A stretch of DNA of 64,000 bases from Cyrtodaria siliqua (GCA_037043455.1 JAWPHD010005549.1:97010-161009), one strand, 5' to 3'. Counted from the stretch's first letter, positions 22,891 through 35,187 are shown. Translations and numbers: made by a program. The notes: generated from the sequence alone by a model not told the origin.

Positions 22891-23206
22891 GAAAGACATA
22901 CTTGTTTGCTAAACAGTCTAGACTTGGATCACTGTGTGATATTGCTTCGTAAAAGTGAAGATTACATTGTCAGCCATACATTGAAATTCTGCGCAGTTAA
23001 CGCACATAACATTTTGTTTTGTTTTCTGTTGGGCTTGGAATTATCAGCAGTGTGGCATATGACAGGTCAATTCATGGCATATTCCTTTGTCATGTTAACT
23101 GTCAAAAGATATAAAAGTACAAGTTAGAGATGTATTCCTTTCATACGGGGCATACTTCGTTAAACTGTTCTAATAGTATCGTCCAGTGATCAAGGTTGTC
23201 AAAAAA
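22891..23206. other. No gene recognised
   Basis: A 73-codon plus frame at 22906-23127 has no recognisable domain. Confidence 0.3.
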
Positions 23207-23562
23207 TAAAAATATTTTTTTTGAAAGGAGACACTTGGAAATCGTCGAACACGACAAATACAACATATATTGCAGTATTCTTTTTGTAATTAAAACTGTT
23301 CATGAACGGTAGTGAAAAGTCACTGCTACCGTTCACGCCTTCTAGCTCGGGTTGAACTGTACTCACTATTTAAAATGCTAGTAGTACAGATATTTGAGCC
23401 ATCCCGAAGAAGGCATGCATATATCACGGTGAACATGGAACCTTCAATGCGGTATTTTCACATCGTTTTATGGTCAACGCGACGTATGGTCCCAGTTTCT
23501 AACAAAACGAGTAGCCCTAAACGAGAAAACAATAGGCGAAATAAAGAAAATTAAATTTAGAT
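23207..23562 (+). mobile_element. Family T element, 3' truncated
   Basis: It starts 'ttgaaaggagacacttggaa', then the intact hairpin 'gaacggtag...ctaccgttc' (23302-23335), 'ctcgggttgaactg', and the interior through 'cctaaacgagaaaacaat'. The distal interior and right terminal repeat are absent. Confidence 0.65.
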
Positions 23563-24117
23563 GGGAGAGGAGGTAAACTATAATACAACTGTGTAGGCTG
23601 ACACATATATGCCTGTATGTTTGTTAAACTACAGTTATCTACAATCGTCCAGAGATATTTAGTGATACATATCGATAAAAGTATATTAACTTTATCAATT
23701 ACTCTTCTGTCTCGCAGAGTCTCCGTGGCTGGGATAGTAAAAACGTCTGCCCCGATGAAGTTGTATGTTATTCTCCAGAAATTCTATTATCATATGTATA
23801 TGGACTTGACTGACTATGCTTTAAACATAGTTGTCATTTATTCGTGATTTACTTAGCGATTTATCCATCATGTCGTCATTGGTGAACGTCATAGGCGCAC
23901 TTTTTCCAACAGCGTCCCATTAGAGGTTTGCAAAAGACGCATGCTGAGTAATGATGAGAAAAAATAAATTATTCAACTACTTTATGCAATTGTTTCTTTC
24001 GGACTTGATTTTGCGGAAGAAAGGCAACAGTTGTTTTAAATTATAAGATTGTTGGGAAAATAAATTACCTTTCTTACTCTTTTCGCATATACCGTGCAGC
24101 ATTTTACTCCTATACTG
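23563..24117. other. No gene recognised
   Basis: A 76-codon frame at 23617-23847 is unrecognised; otherwise empty. Confidence 0.3.
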
Positions 24118-24375
24118 TTATATTTACACTGTCCTGTTTTATTTGGATAAAAGTAGGGTACATGTGAGGTTTGGTGCACCCCTGGAACCTGGTTTAAACC
24201 CCCAACGTCATTTTTTGCCACTGACCGTTCCAAGGAGGTAGCCCTATTGTCAACCCTTTTTGTGTTTGCGACGTTATATTGCCATTCATGTTTGTCCTTT
24301 TGCGTGTTTTTGGGTTTACTGTGTTCTTTGAAAGCTGCATTTCCTCTTCGACTTTTATACCAATTTTACACATTC
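24118..24375 (+). mobile_element. Family P type I tail only
   Basis: It starts 'tatatttacactgtcctgtt' and ends 'cctcttcgacttttatacca'. The splice-donor-like motif is altered here ('gggtacatgtgagg'). Confidence 0.7.
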
Positions 24376-24604
24376 TGTGTAACCTTTTGAAAATGGTATG
24401 TAGTCAATTTCACTTGTAAGCATATGGAGAAATAGTATTGCGTTCCTTTACTTTTTGTTAGCAGTGTAGTATAGGTTGCTGCGCTAGAGAGAGGGGTAGT
24501 AGTCCAGTACACGTGTCCGACGGGTTACTTTTCAATCCGTCGGATTGAAAACAATATATTGTCAAAGAACATACCTACGAAACTCAGTGTTGCCGACGAA
24601 TTTT

Positions 24605-24914
24605 ACTCTACCGAGCTATTATAAACAGAATACAGTCACTCCAACAAGTATTACAATGTAGAAGTGATACAAAAAGTACAAACACATTCAGTAAAAAAGT
24701 ATATCACAAATGTATGAGGGTTGACAAAAGGGGTGCCGCATTGGAACGGTCCTAAAGGGACGACTGGGGAGTTTAAACCTCACTCTTACCTTGTCATCAT
24801 CCCTAAACAACAAGACAGTGTAAATAAAAATAATCCCCGCCGAGTTAACCACGTACATTTCAGAAAGCGTAGATAGGTGTAATAAGAAAATCACAGACGT
24901 GTTCATGCATATAA
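24605..24914 (-). mobile_element. Family P type I tail, variant end
   Basis: Minus-strand tail whose distal part has a variant 'cagtcactccaacaagtatt' end shared only with the copy at 40.3 kb. Together with 25386-25902 it forms one insertion split by the 24915-25385 segment. Confidence 0.65.
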
Positions 24915-25385
24915 TATTCTGGAAGGAAAAAGGAAACTTATAATCTTAAAATTGCCTGTACTACGCTATTATACCTAAATCCGCGTAATACTCCAGATAT
25001 ATCTCAACGTTTTTTTACAAAAAGGGGTTAAAACTAATTACAGAAAAGACCACTCTGTCACGTAGTAGACCTTTTAATCAAGGTATACTTTGTTACACAA
25101 AATTCATAAATGTTGAAATTTCGCTTGAAAAAGTCGGACCATTTCAATATGATGTTTAATGTTTAATATTGTGCAAAGTTTAAAGCCTAAGTTTGCTCAC
25201 CTGCTTGAGTCAAATGCGCATTCTGCCGATAATAAAACTTTAAAGGGGTAACAATTGCTGTGTTCGGTGCCGTTCAAACGTTCTTACCGAAACAATATAT
25301 AACGGAAATACCCATTAAGCGGTTCTGTTTCCATTCAGTATATATCAAACATAAGTTAAACCTAAGAAGCTAATCTCATATGTAC
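24915..25385. repeat. ~470-bp segment nested in family P, copy 1 of 2
   Basis: It contains 'acaaaaaggggttaaaacta', 'ggtatactttgttacac' and 'aagtttgctcacctgcttga'. A second copy lies at 57465-57955 at the same position inside another family P tail, so the pair descends from one composite. Confidence 0.6.
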
Positions 25386-25902
25386 TCGATGACTTGCCTA
25401 AAGTCAGAGCATCAAGGGAAAACAGTTAAGGGCACGACAGTCAAGAACATACATCAAAAAGTTCCCGCCTTAAAGGATTTAAGAATACGATGTCACAGAG
25501 TCCAACGCCTGTCCGATCGTTGCACAATCCAAGAGGAAATCATAATTGCAAACTGTAGAAAGATGTACAACTAAGCATGTAGTGCGCCGCAGAATACACT
25601 TCGGTCGTAACCTCTGTATATTATTTTTTTAATAAGTTTAATAAATTAATTATGAAAATTATCACGACGATAACCTTTCTAAGTTTGTAAGTCACATATC
25701 CATAAAAAACGGGTTGTGATACGCCTTGTAGCAGAAGTGTTTTAACATTGCTATTACATTTAACGATGAGATCAGTGTTACGATAATAAAACTTAGAAAA
25801 AGGCTTACGTAACGTATGGTAACGGTAACCCTGTTGGAGCAGCTTTTCAGTAATGTTAAGATTACAATTTGAAGTTCTCAATACAGCTACACGCTCTGGC
25901 AA
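25386..25902 (-). pseudogene. Family P RT C-terminal part and proximal UTR
   Basis: Minus frame 25902-25621 reads 'KLLQQGYRYHTLRKPFSKFY', then 'LLLQGVSQPVFYGYVTYKLR', the cleanest copy of this block in the window. The coding end and proximal UTR ('ccaagtcattgag'-equivalent) run to 25386. Confidence 0.7.
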
Positions 25903-25917
25903 AACGGATTAAGTGAA

Positions 25918-25992
25918 AAATATAGACTGATTGAGACTGTTCAAGAACGGTAGTGGAATATGCTAGCTACCGCTCACGCCCTCTACTTAGTA
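25918..25992 (+). mobile_element. Family T terminal fragment
   Basis: 'gattgagactgttcaagaac' followed by a decayed hairpin and 'cacgccctctact'. Confidence 0.5.
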
Positions 25993-26029
25993 TGAACATC
26001 CTGGATCCCTTTCAACATATGACGAAACT

Positions 26030-26218
26030 TTAGCCTAGGTCTGTGTGGCAATAATCATGGATAGATGTATAGAACTGTATTCCAGTATCCATTATTTCCA
26101 TACTTTGTTTCTTCCAATATTTGAGCGCTTGAATATCTGCCTTTTCTAGACGACACCATTTAGCACTAAATATATCAACAGAATCAGCAATCTGACCACG
26201 GAAAGTATTAAAATTCAT
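26030..26218 (-). other. Unrecognised 62-codon frame
   Basis: An ATG-initiated minus frame with a mixed, protein-like composition ('SAKWCRLEKADIQALKYWKK'). No domain recognised, no splice or promoter support. It may be chance. Confidence 0.15.
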
Positions 26219-26670
26219 TAATAAACACGAGTTTAATTATGATCTCGATATTAATTCTAACAAAAGATTAATCCGAGCGGATGGTGAGTAAAAATGGCAT
26301 ATTCTTACATGAGTTGTGTTTATAATTCCATATGACAACGACTTGTTTTTACAGGATTTATGCCTGAACTAAACATTACGATACATTAAGAGACTAGCGT
26401 GTACTTCAGAGTCTATTAAGAGAGACATGGTGACAACAACTAATACTTACAAGAGCATATTCCGGGAATCGTGATCACTATTAGGATGTATGTCAAGTCA
26501 GGAAGAGAGTATATCATCTTGTGAATATCCCGGCTTCATGTTCAATCCATAGATGGTGCTAACTTATATTCTACTCTGAAAACGACCAGCGGTCAAAAAT
26601 AATAAAAATGTTAAAAATTTCATTCACGAAATTGATAAAAAGCTATTTAAAAACATAAGTAATATTGTTT
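26219..26670. other. No gene recognised
   Basis: AT-rich, nothing seen. Confidence 0.3.
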
Positions 26671-26815
26671 AGCCTAGTTCGATACTATGAATTGATTCCC
26701 TTTAACAGAGTTCTTATTTCCAACTTCCGGGAAGTAAATAACGCGATTCTTATCTCACGTAGGTGAAGATCTTTTAAGGGGAAGTAATTTTCGGATGTAA
26801 GTATCGAACTTGGCT
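26671..26815. mobile_element. 145-bp MITE
   Basis: Ends are inverted copies with one mismatch: 'agcctagttcgatact' (26671) and 'agtatcgaacttggct' (26800-26815). TTA-like bases flank both sides. No coding content. Confidence 0.6.
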
Positions 26816-28459
26816 ATTACTATACTTAGCACATTAATATACTCCGACAACATTAAGGCATGCATTAGGTTTAATCTACCATTTTCCGTTTAATAAGATA
26901 CGATAATTGTAAGGTAGTAAAAACATTTTGTTTCTATGCGTGTTTTTGGTTCACTGTGGTTACTGTTCGACTTGTTTCTCTCTGTTACATTTCCTGTTCG
27001 ACTTGTACATCTATTTTCCTTTTGTATTATTAAATGTGCCCAAATTGATTTACATATCATATCAATCCTCATATTGACCGGCTATATCTACCAGTGATAT
27101 GGTTCTCGATTCAATATGAGAGTTGCGTTTACCACTCTTAACGGATGCATATGGTACATATCTATTTTAAAAACATAATGTGCATGTTTACAAAGCAGGC
27201 GTTGATATTGTGGAATATTTAATAAACATATTTAGACGTATTTATTTTTAAACTATTAGCAATAAGACTCATTAGTCAGTCGTTGGCATGATCAATATGT
27301 AATTAAAACGAATAAACCTATTATAACACTGTATGTGTGTGTTGTTTACCTCCGGCTATTGTAGCTGGGGTGGCAATCTGTGCTGATTGAATGTTTTTAT
27401 AATAAGAACACTTATCCCGAAAAGTGTTGTCCTCATATCAAAGATAATTCAATATATTCGTTATATGTATGTAAATTGAATATTGCGTTTCATTAAATAT
27501 CCTTCGGTTTATAGATTTGAATAACTGCGTATAGGAGAAGCGTCTGTGTTTAGTCAGAGATTATCTAATTCAATATAGATCGACAAGCGTGAAATTTGAG
27601 ATTATCGTCAAGAGAACAGCTTGCCGACAAACAATATCGCTAATATGTTTCTGGATTGTTGGCTATCAACTTGCAGCGAAACAGTAAATGAATACATAAC
27701 ACAAGATGCCGAAAAAATCAATTCCTATTCGCGACAGCTGTATTTTGTTATTGTGCTTTTATAGATTTGATATTTTCATGCATTATACCAAAAGGAACCT
27801 AATTGTAATCGTATTAGTCTAGCTACCGATGTAGCCTATTCGTGCAAGACAGGCTTCGCTAGCAATAAAGTGATCGGTATCTTTGGTTAGAGAGGTGAAC
27901 ACTGACCTTTATAAACAAAAAAACCCGTATGCAATCCTGAATTTGGGCGTGACGAGAGAAAATTGAGCTCCAAGGTCATGCCTTTTTTCCCTATGTCTTG
28001 TTAAGTAAAAATCAAAATCAAAATACGATTTAGTTTGTTAGTTTGTATAGAATTGTAAATTTATTCATCGGTGTATGATACGTTCAACACAAGTCTGATA
28101 CCTTCATATGAATGCCAGTTTGGATTAACAAAGAAAAACGTTAGCCTATATAAAGTTGATGTCAAAATGAGTTCTATTTAAATTAAATGCTTGAATGTAT
28201 GAGCTGATTGAAACAAACGAAGCCATTGCGTACGAAATAAATTACAGTTTAAAAATAAATGTTAAGCGTTTTCTACTACAAAATGAAACTCGGAATTTGG
28301 TGATTCTGGTATATTGTTAAAGGGAAGTTTATTTTTACGGTTACTGCAATAGTATCGTATTCTGGTATAAAACACAGAATATATCCTTGCCCAGTTTAGT
28401 GTCCATCGGTTTTACCAATCACCAACGGGTACAGTGTCATAGGAACATTTACTACTCGG
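26816..28459. other. No gene; one family P tail scrap
   Basis: At 26930-27020 a plus-strand scrap of the family P end appears twice ('tgttcgacttgtttctctc' and 'tttcctgttcgacttgtaca'). The remaining 1.4 kb shows nothing recognisable. Confidence 0.35.
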
Positions 28460-28565
28460 AATTATTTCTAAGGGGCGTAATTAAAAGCAAGGGCCATAAC
28501 TGTTTAGCGAATAGGCTTATTTTGGTAATAACCAAACTCATCCAGGATATTGATGACATATAGCA
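28460..28565 (+). repeat. Dispersed repeat fragment
   Basis: It contains 'gcaagggccataactgttta' and 'actcatccaggatattgatg', a string order familiar from high-copy molluscan repeats. Class unknown. Confidence 0.35.
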
Positions 28566-28610
28566 TTCTTACGGAGTGTGTTGAAAGTAAGATATTATAT
28601 GCAGAAGTGA

Positions 28611-28811
28611 CGGCGTAAACAAAGTTGGAAGAACTTATTTGACTTTATCTGGGGAAAAAACTCATTTAAACGTCGAGCTAGGACCAAATTTAAAATTGAT
28701 GTTACGCCTTCCACTACCCCTGTAGCCAAAAATGCAAAGCTTGGCATCCATATGGACACATTTTCTAGGTATACACTCAAATTTAAAAAAAAAAGCAAAC
28801 TATTGAGGTAA
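28611..28811 (+). other. Unrecognised open stretch, 67 codons, no ATG
   Basis: Between two stops the plus strand reads 'SWKNLFDFIWGKNSFKRRAR', then 'IDVTPSTTPVAKNAKLGIHM', ending at TAA 28809-28811. Basic and well mixed, unlike the AT-rich flanks. It could be a scrap of a retroelement protein. No family recognised. Confidence 0.25.
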
Positions 28812-29154
28812 AAACGACATTTTGAAACAGTTCTGATGTGTAATGAAAAAGCGACACCTGATTCATTACACGGTTCATCTTTGATGAAAGTGTGAAAGCG
28901 TAGTAAAAACAAATTCAACTGCGGTGTGTCAAACCCCGTGGCCCGTTATGCGAATGTCCGTCTTAACGCGGTATCCAAATTAACAACTATTTTGTGAAAT
29001 AGTATCTCGAACCTTAATTTAACTAAATGTATGTTTAATGTAGTTGTTGTTGTTAATATGTGTATTTTCATTGGCTGCGCTTCGTGTTCCTCTTGTATAT
29101 GACATTATTGTTTAAGGTTAGTTCGAGTGGCTTTCGAGAGCCTGATATGACAGT
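28812..29154. other. No gene recognised
   Basis: Nothing seen. Confidence 0.3.
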
Positions 29155-29278
29155 TGTACACGTCCTCGCTATTATCCAGTCTTCAGCGCTCAAATCGAAA
29201 AGACAGTTTAAATAAAATTACATTCCATCAAAAGGAAATCTTTAACAATAAAGTCCACACCCAGAGACATCCGGGAAA
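29155..29278 (-). mobile_element. Family P tail fragment, type II
   Basis: 'cctcgctattatccagtctt', 'cagcgctcaaatcgaaaag' and 'aataaagtccacacccagag' match the type II tail at 19.5 kb. Confidence 0.6.
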
Positions 29279-29454
29279 CGTTGTCACACTACTTTTTCTT
29301 CTGGTTATGTTTTCATGAGAAGTATATAGTATTTCGGAACCCTAGGTTAACACCCCATTGTTTAAGAGAGGCACTGTGAGTTGAGTGTTAGAATAGCACG
29401 GCATTTCTTACGATAAACGTTAATTACCTTAATTAAAATAAAACTAATTTATAC

Positions 29455-29700
29455 CAGAGATATATTGAGACTGTTTATGAACAGTCGCAATCAAACCCAG
29501 ACTGCAATATTTCTAAATTATCGAATATAACATCAGCTTATCTGCGTAAAATCGTTTGAGCTGCAACTGTTGTTTTTAAAATAATATTAAGTAATGATGT
29601 ACTCATATAATTTTTATCAACGAAAAACACGATACATATAAAAACTTTTGCGCTCTTGGTTTGCTTGCTATCGTGTATGTCCTCTAGCTCCTCGAAAACC
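29455..29700. mobile_element. Two opposed family T terminal fragments
   Basis: A minus-oriented end (29460-29515, 'gaacagtcgcaatcaaaccc') faces a plus-oriented end (29621-29700, 'cacgatacatataaaaact'...'cctctagctcc') from which the hairpin is deleted. Confidence 0.45.
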
Positions 29701-30544
29701 TAGTTCTAAATAATAATTATAATTGAAAACATTTAAACTGTATGTTTGGCAGGAACATTTAAACACACAGTCTGTTTTATTTACCTCTTTCAACTAGAGT
29801 AAACACTCTCAACGCAATCCTGTTGTTTCTGAGGCGGGAACTTATTGTTAATTAATGAATAACTTAAATTTTGTCAATTATATTTTCTGGGGAGGGAAAT
29901 TATAACTTATTATACAATAACTTACGTCATACGATAATTGTTTCAATCATTGTATAATATTAATGCTTCAGATCGTACATTTAATAGTTCTTCAAACTTC
30001 AACTTTTACTTTTAGAATACTTAAATCCGGGTTTCAACATGTTCTAACACTTCTTTAATGCGTTAAACATACTCCGGACGCTGCGTCATTACATGCATTT
30101 GACGGCTCGTATTTTTTTTACTCCCGTACTGACTCTCCGAATAGTTTTAAAAACTAAATCTAAATATGTTACCAACACTCCTAAAGAATCACATTATATA
30201 ACAATCCGTGTGAATGTTAATATAAAACTCCATGAGGATGCAAATATACCTTTTAAATGATAAACCTTTCCTGGTGAATGTATTGACACATGTACAGATC
30301 TGTAACTCCGCCGTCTCAATCCAACTAAACTCTGCACACATCAAAGCCTGTGCACAATATTCCGGATATCGGATCAATCAGACGAATGGGAATAGTTTGA
30401 GAATATGCTGCTGTTGTTTGAAAAGTAGATTAAGTTATAACAATGACGAGGGCAATTCTTTTCCTATTTACCGGAGTTATTTCAAGCTATAAGTACAACA
30501 ACGAGGCTTCGTGTATTAGCGGCGGTTTATGATAAGGAATTTAT
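29701..30544. other. No gene recognised
   Basis: Overlapping frames on both strands at 30189-30492 (62 and 86 codons) have no recognised domain. Confidence 0.3.
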
Positions 30545-30740
30545 GAAGCCACATCATAGTGTTATTTTACTGGTACTTTGGGATCAGCGGGCCCAATATA
30601 AGTATAGATGGCTTCGACGTGGAATATCGTTTAAGCCGGTGCTAGGGGTAGGGTGGGGCCGGGGGTGGGGGGTGGGGGATGAGTACTTCTCTCGATCAGA
30701 CTCAATAAAACCGAGTCGGCTACTTTATTCTATAGGTTGT
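30545..30740 (+). mobile_element. Family H repeat with hairpin-borne AATAAA and G-run expansion
   Basis: It shares 'tagtgttattttactggt', 'gtgctag' and the terminal hairpin with the copies at 37.5 and 47.5 kb. The hairpin (about 30697-30719) has 'agactc' and 'gagtcg' arms around an AATAAAA loop. This copy alone has a G-rich expansion at 30645-30678 (five or more runs of 3-6 G), which could form a G-quadruplex. Confidence 0.6.
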
Positions 30741-30824
30741 GTTTGTTGCTTCAAAACAATCTCCATTATCAGTATTTATTAGTATGGAAAAAATGTGGAA
30801 AGGCCAATTGATTGATATGTCAGA

Positions 30825-31012
30825 ACTCAAAAACGTATACAAATCGAACAGGAAAAGCAGCATGCTAGGACACAAACACACACAGAAAGAAAAAATATGT
30901 TTTAAAGATGAATAAAATGCCATATAAGACATCACAAACACAAAAGGGTTGACAATAGGGCTACCGCCTTGGAACGGTCAGTGGCTAAAAAGGCCGCTGG
31001 GGATTACACATT
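30825..31012 (-). mobile_element. Family P distal tail, type I
   Basis: 'ttgacaatagggctaccgcc' and 'ttggaacggtcagtgg' are intact. It ends abruptly at 'ggccgctggggatt', losing the proximal tail. Confidence 0.7.
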
Positions 31013-31147
31013 AAGCGAATAATATTACTTTTGTGACACATATGAGATTATAATATATCAAACATCAAGAGCTTAAAGGTATTTCGTATTAATCTTAAAT
31101 TACATTAAGTACACGTGTTTCTCGTTCACCCTTCGACATTTCATGGT

Positions 31148-31385
31148 AACAATTTAGATTGAGGATTGGTGCACCCTAGAACCTGGTATAAACACCCAGC
31201 GGCCCCATGTTTGCCAATGACCGTTCCAATGCGGTAGCCCTATTGCCAACCCTTGTGAGTTTGTGATGTCTTATTTTGCATTTTATTCATCTTTATATAT
31301 AGTTGTTATTTGGTTCTTTGTATGTTTGTGGTGGACTGTCGTCCTTGAATGCTACTTTCCCTGTTCGATTTTTATATCTTCTTTT
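31148..31385 (+). mobile_element. Family P distal tail, type I
   Basis: It starts near 'tgcaccctagaacctggtat' and ends 'cctgttcgatttttatatct'. With the minus copy just upstream it forms an inverted pair ~140 bases apart. Confidence 0.7.
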
Positions 31386-31974
31386 CGATATAATTAATGT
31401 CATACCATATATGGCCGAGAGATAAAAATAATTAAAACAGGCAATGAATTTGCTTTTAACATAGTCTGCCAGTATTGCTATTTAAAGTACAAGACATTTT
31501 ACCTGAGCCGGGTATTAAAGTGAAAAAAAAGAAGGAAAAACACACTTAACCGATCTAATATATTTGGCAAAGAAAACTACTCGACACTGAAATGGATAGC
31601 AGTCATATTGTTTAAACATATTGTTTAAATTGTTAAGATATAAACCACTTATTTGTATACCATTGCTTCATTAGATTTCATTGAGAAAAGGTAAATTAAT
31701 TTGGTTTATCAAATGAACACGTGTATTATTTGGCATCCCACAGAGTGTATGATACTTATATGTATATATAGTTAATATGTGTTTTAATGAAGCACTATAG
31801 ATACAAAACTAGTTCTCATAATTACCTCATACATGTATAAAGGTTGTCAACTGTATTTAAAACACTAACCTATCTTTGGTCATAACACTGGAGAAAAAAA
31901 TGGTTTTGTAAAATGAGTGTCTCCTAAACACCACTTATCGTAATTCATTTGTAAACGTCTTATAACAGTGAAAC
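31386..31974. other. No gene recognised
   Basis: Nothing seen. Confidence 0.3.
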
Positions 31975-32030
31975 ACGAATTAAATCGAACAGGAAACATA
32001 GCCTTCAAGGACAACAGTCAACCACAAACA
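31975..32030 (-). mobile_element. Family P terminal scrap
   Basis: 'aatcgaacaggaaacatagc' and 'caacagtcaaccacaaaca': only the last ~55 bases of the tail. Confidence 0.55.
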
Positions 32031-32358
32031 CATAGTGTAATAGTTCAACGAAACCAACTTCCACCATCCATTAAATCCAACTTATACATAGGACATTTTA
32101 TGAGAACTAGCAGTCTATTGTAACAGTATTTTGGACGAATAACCTATTCAGTAGTTTATTACAAAACAATCCCAGTTGTATTCATGTATTACTAACGAGA
32201 TACAAGTTGTTAAACATAAACGAATAATACGAAACTCAGTTATATTATCTTTATATGTTTCAAATCGAAATTCAATTGCTTTCATTTTGTCCATTGATTG
32301 AGTTTCGATTTCATCACATTTTCCAGACGGTAACTACATACTTGGATATTATTGTCAA

Positions 32359-32498
32359 ATTATTTATTGCCAATTTGATCAATATCATTTATATCATATC
32401 TCAAGATTCTCAATTAATTTCCTTTTGAATTATTTATTGCCAATTTGATCAATATCGCTTGTATCATATCTCAAGATTCTCAATTAATTTCCTTTTGA
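32359..32498. repeat. 70-bp tandem duplication
   Basis: 'tatttattgccaatttgatc' starts at 32361 and again at 32431; only a few mismatches between the copies ('atttat' versus 'gcttgt'). Confidence 0.85.
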
Positions 32499-33189
32499 AA
32501 AGTGACGGACCAAAGGAAGTTTTTCACATACTTTTTAAACTATTGTATAACAAACATCAGAAATAACCTGCCTTGCTGTCATGTTTGTCCAGTAAACGTT
32601 TAGCATTCCTTTTACTTATTACATATTTACTCATGAGACTCGTAGTTATGAGAAGATGCATGTATGAAAAGAAGACAAATAAATAACACGGCAGAAGGAT
32701 AGTGCTGTGGATGAAGACAAACATAATATACTACATTTCCAAAGGAGTTCTCAATTAAGAGTTTTACGAAAATCATACTTGTAGATCTATAAAACCAATT
32801 AGTATATATGTATCTTGTTTTCAGTATGCTAACAATTAACTGCACCATTTTGAATTGTAGATTATTTAACCTAATGTATGGAGCTTTTGAAACAGTCAGT
32901 AGTAAAATGAGATAAAGAAAAGATAGATAATGGACCCGACATCTAAAAACATTTAAATACATCTGGATTGCAAATGCGTGAAATGAAGATTAAACGATGT
33001 TACTGAGTTCTTGTCTAAACGCTCTATACAGTCACGACTGCTCCAGCACATTGATTCATCAGAAGAAAATACTCCTTATCTAATATGGTTGCTGCGGCGA
33101 TATAGCTCCAAACGAGTCGATACCATCAATCTGGATAATCTCGACAAGCTTGGGAAAACACCAACTAATACGTTTATCTCTTAAAAGGA
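32499..33189. other. No gene recognised
   Basis: A 111-codon minus frame at 32627-32962 is AT-rich and unrecognised. Confidence 0.3.
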
Positions 33190-33895
33190 AGTTTAATGGT
33201 AGCAAGCACTTTTCACTACCGTTCATGAACAGTCTCAATCAAACCGAGACAACAATATGTTTTGTACTTATCGTGTTCGATGATTTCCAAATTTCTCTTC
33301 CCTTGCTTGCAATCGGAACTATTATTCATTCCAATCTTTGGAGATCGCTGATCCCAATACTTACAGATATCGGTGGTACATTCTTAAATAACTGTTCTTT
33401 CCTACTTGCATTTCGAATAAGTGGTTCCACTACTCCAGCATTTAAAGATTCTGATTATTGTTAAATTACCCTTATGATATGTTGCCTGCTTTTTAATTTA
33501 GTCTTTTGTCTGTTACCTGTGATACGCAGGTTTCATAACCGCTGCTCCCAACTAAATTCCATTTTGTCCATTTTGCCCATTGTTTTCTAATTTAGGGCAA
33601 AGCGCTTTGTTAGAAACTGTGACCATACGCCGGTGGTCATGGAATGGTCTGAACATACCTCACTGAAGGTTCCATGTTCACCGTCGTGTGCATACCATCT
33701 TCGTGATGGCTGAAATGTTTGTGCTATAGACGCTTTAAATATTGAGTTCTGCCCAACCCGGAGCTAGAGAGCGTGAACGGTAGCAAGCACTTTTCACTAC
33801 CGTTCATGATCAAACCGAGACTGCAATATTTTTTTGTACTTATGGTGTTCGGCGATTTCAAAATTTCTCCTTTCATACTTTCTTTCTTCTTCTTA
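33190..33895 (-). mobile_element. Family T element, complete, minus orientation
   Basis: The terminal segments 33196-33300 and 33778-33880 are direct copies: 'ggtagcaagcacttttcact', 'accgttcatga', 'tcaaaccgaga', 'tttgtacttat' and 'gtgttcg'. The interior matches the 4.7-5.5 kb copy in reverse ('gcctgctttttaatttagtc', 'gttttctaatttagggcaaa'). On the plus strand the interior encodes 'IIHSNLWRSLIPILTDIGGT', parallel to 'VIHSDLWRSLSPIFTDIDGT' in the other copy, so an ancestral ORF is possible. Confidence 0.65.
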
Positions 33896-34199
33896 GAATG
33901 GCTATCCTGGTAACTTCATCACTATCCTTTTCTACTGTGATATGTGCTGCCATAAGGTTTACATGAACGTAGATGTTATTCTACTTTCTTGGCAATTCCG
34001 TTGACATATTTTAGAAGATGTCAATGCATAGAGACCTTCATGTGAAACTTGGGTCAACCATTGAAAGCAGTATAATATATAAGCCGAGTTTAATCATTCA
34101 TTACGTGTATAAGGCAGCACATAACAATGATCTATAGCCTACAAATAAGCAAACTATAGACACCACAAAAAGTATATAAGGATTGGTATTATTTTCAGA
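33896..34199. other. No gene recognised
   Basis: Nothing seen. Confidence 0.3.
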
Positions 34200-34352
34200 A
34201 TTGTTCAAATACCGACTTGGAACGGCCAGTAGGCAATATGACCTCTGGTTAACTTAAATCGGTTTAATGTGTACACAAACTCGCTATTATCCTACCTGCA
34301 GCGCTCAAATTGACAAGACAGTGTAAAAAAAAATACATTCATCGCAAGGAAT
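34200..34352 (-). mobile_element. Family P tail fragment, type II
   Basis: 'accgacttggaacggccagt', 'actcgctattatcctacct' and 'gcgctcaaattgacaagaca'. Confidence 0.6.
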
Positions 34353-35185
34353 TCTCTGAAAATAAGGATGCGCAACGACGATAACATAGTGAAAAATAAG
34401 AAACTATGTAAAGTAATATATTACATATACTTAAATATGTACCATAGGAATGGCCAGTAGTTAAACGGGTGACGAAAGTGTATGCACCAACTCGCTCTCT
34501 CCTATAATCAATTTGTTTAAATCATTAAAAACTAGTGCATATCAACTTTTTAACTGCAAGTTCGAATGTGCTAGGCACGACTAAAATACAAGTGGTTAGA
34601 ATGTTTACGATAAGACAAACATTGCATTTTGAACTAAGGGTATTTGTAGAAAATCAAATGGTCACATTATGCCCCATTGCGTCTAAGTAAAAGTTGTATT
34701 GAACTGCCAACTGTATAGTCTATACCTATACAAATGGGTTTATGGATAATTCCTGACCCTGTTTATAATATAATTGTGCCGATAGTTTGTAACTAAATAT
34801 AATTCATTGAACAATTTGGCAGTTGAAAATAATAATCAATTATACCGATATTCGCATTTTTCCTATGTGACCGGGATACGCATGGCCGATTATATTTCCT
34901 GTACTGGCAATGTACAATGACGTCATCATATGCATAACTCCATTTTTCTTATTTGTGTTTATTTACACAATATGGTCAAGCAGTTGTTGACAATGTCGAC
35001 GTCATTGTTCATGCGAGTGATTTTTTATTTGTGATTATGTATAAGATTGTCCGGCACATATATCAAACGATATGACGATACATATGATATCCGTACTGAT
35101 ATGCAAAGAAAGTATGAAAGGAGAAATGTAATCTACATGACATTTAATTCAACTCGACAGCTTTAAAGAGATAACTATATTACTA
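34353..35185. other. No gene recognised
   Basis: Nothing seen apart from a TGACGTCA octamer near 34919. Confidence 0.3.
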
Positions 35186-35187
35186 GC

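Noticed and set aside
28595..28918. 107-codon minus frame
   Set aside because: Antisense of a better-balanced plus-strand open stretch at 28611-28811; hydrophobic composition is what the complement of a Lys/Arg-rich frame gives.
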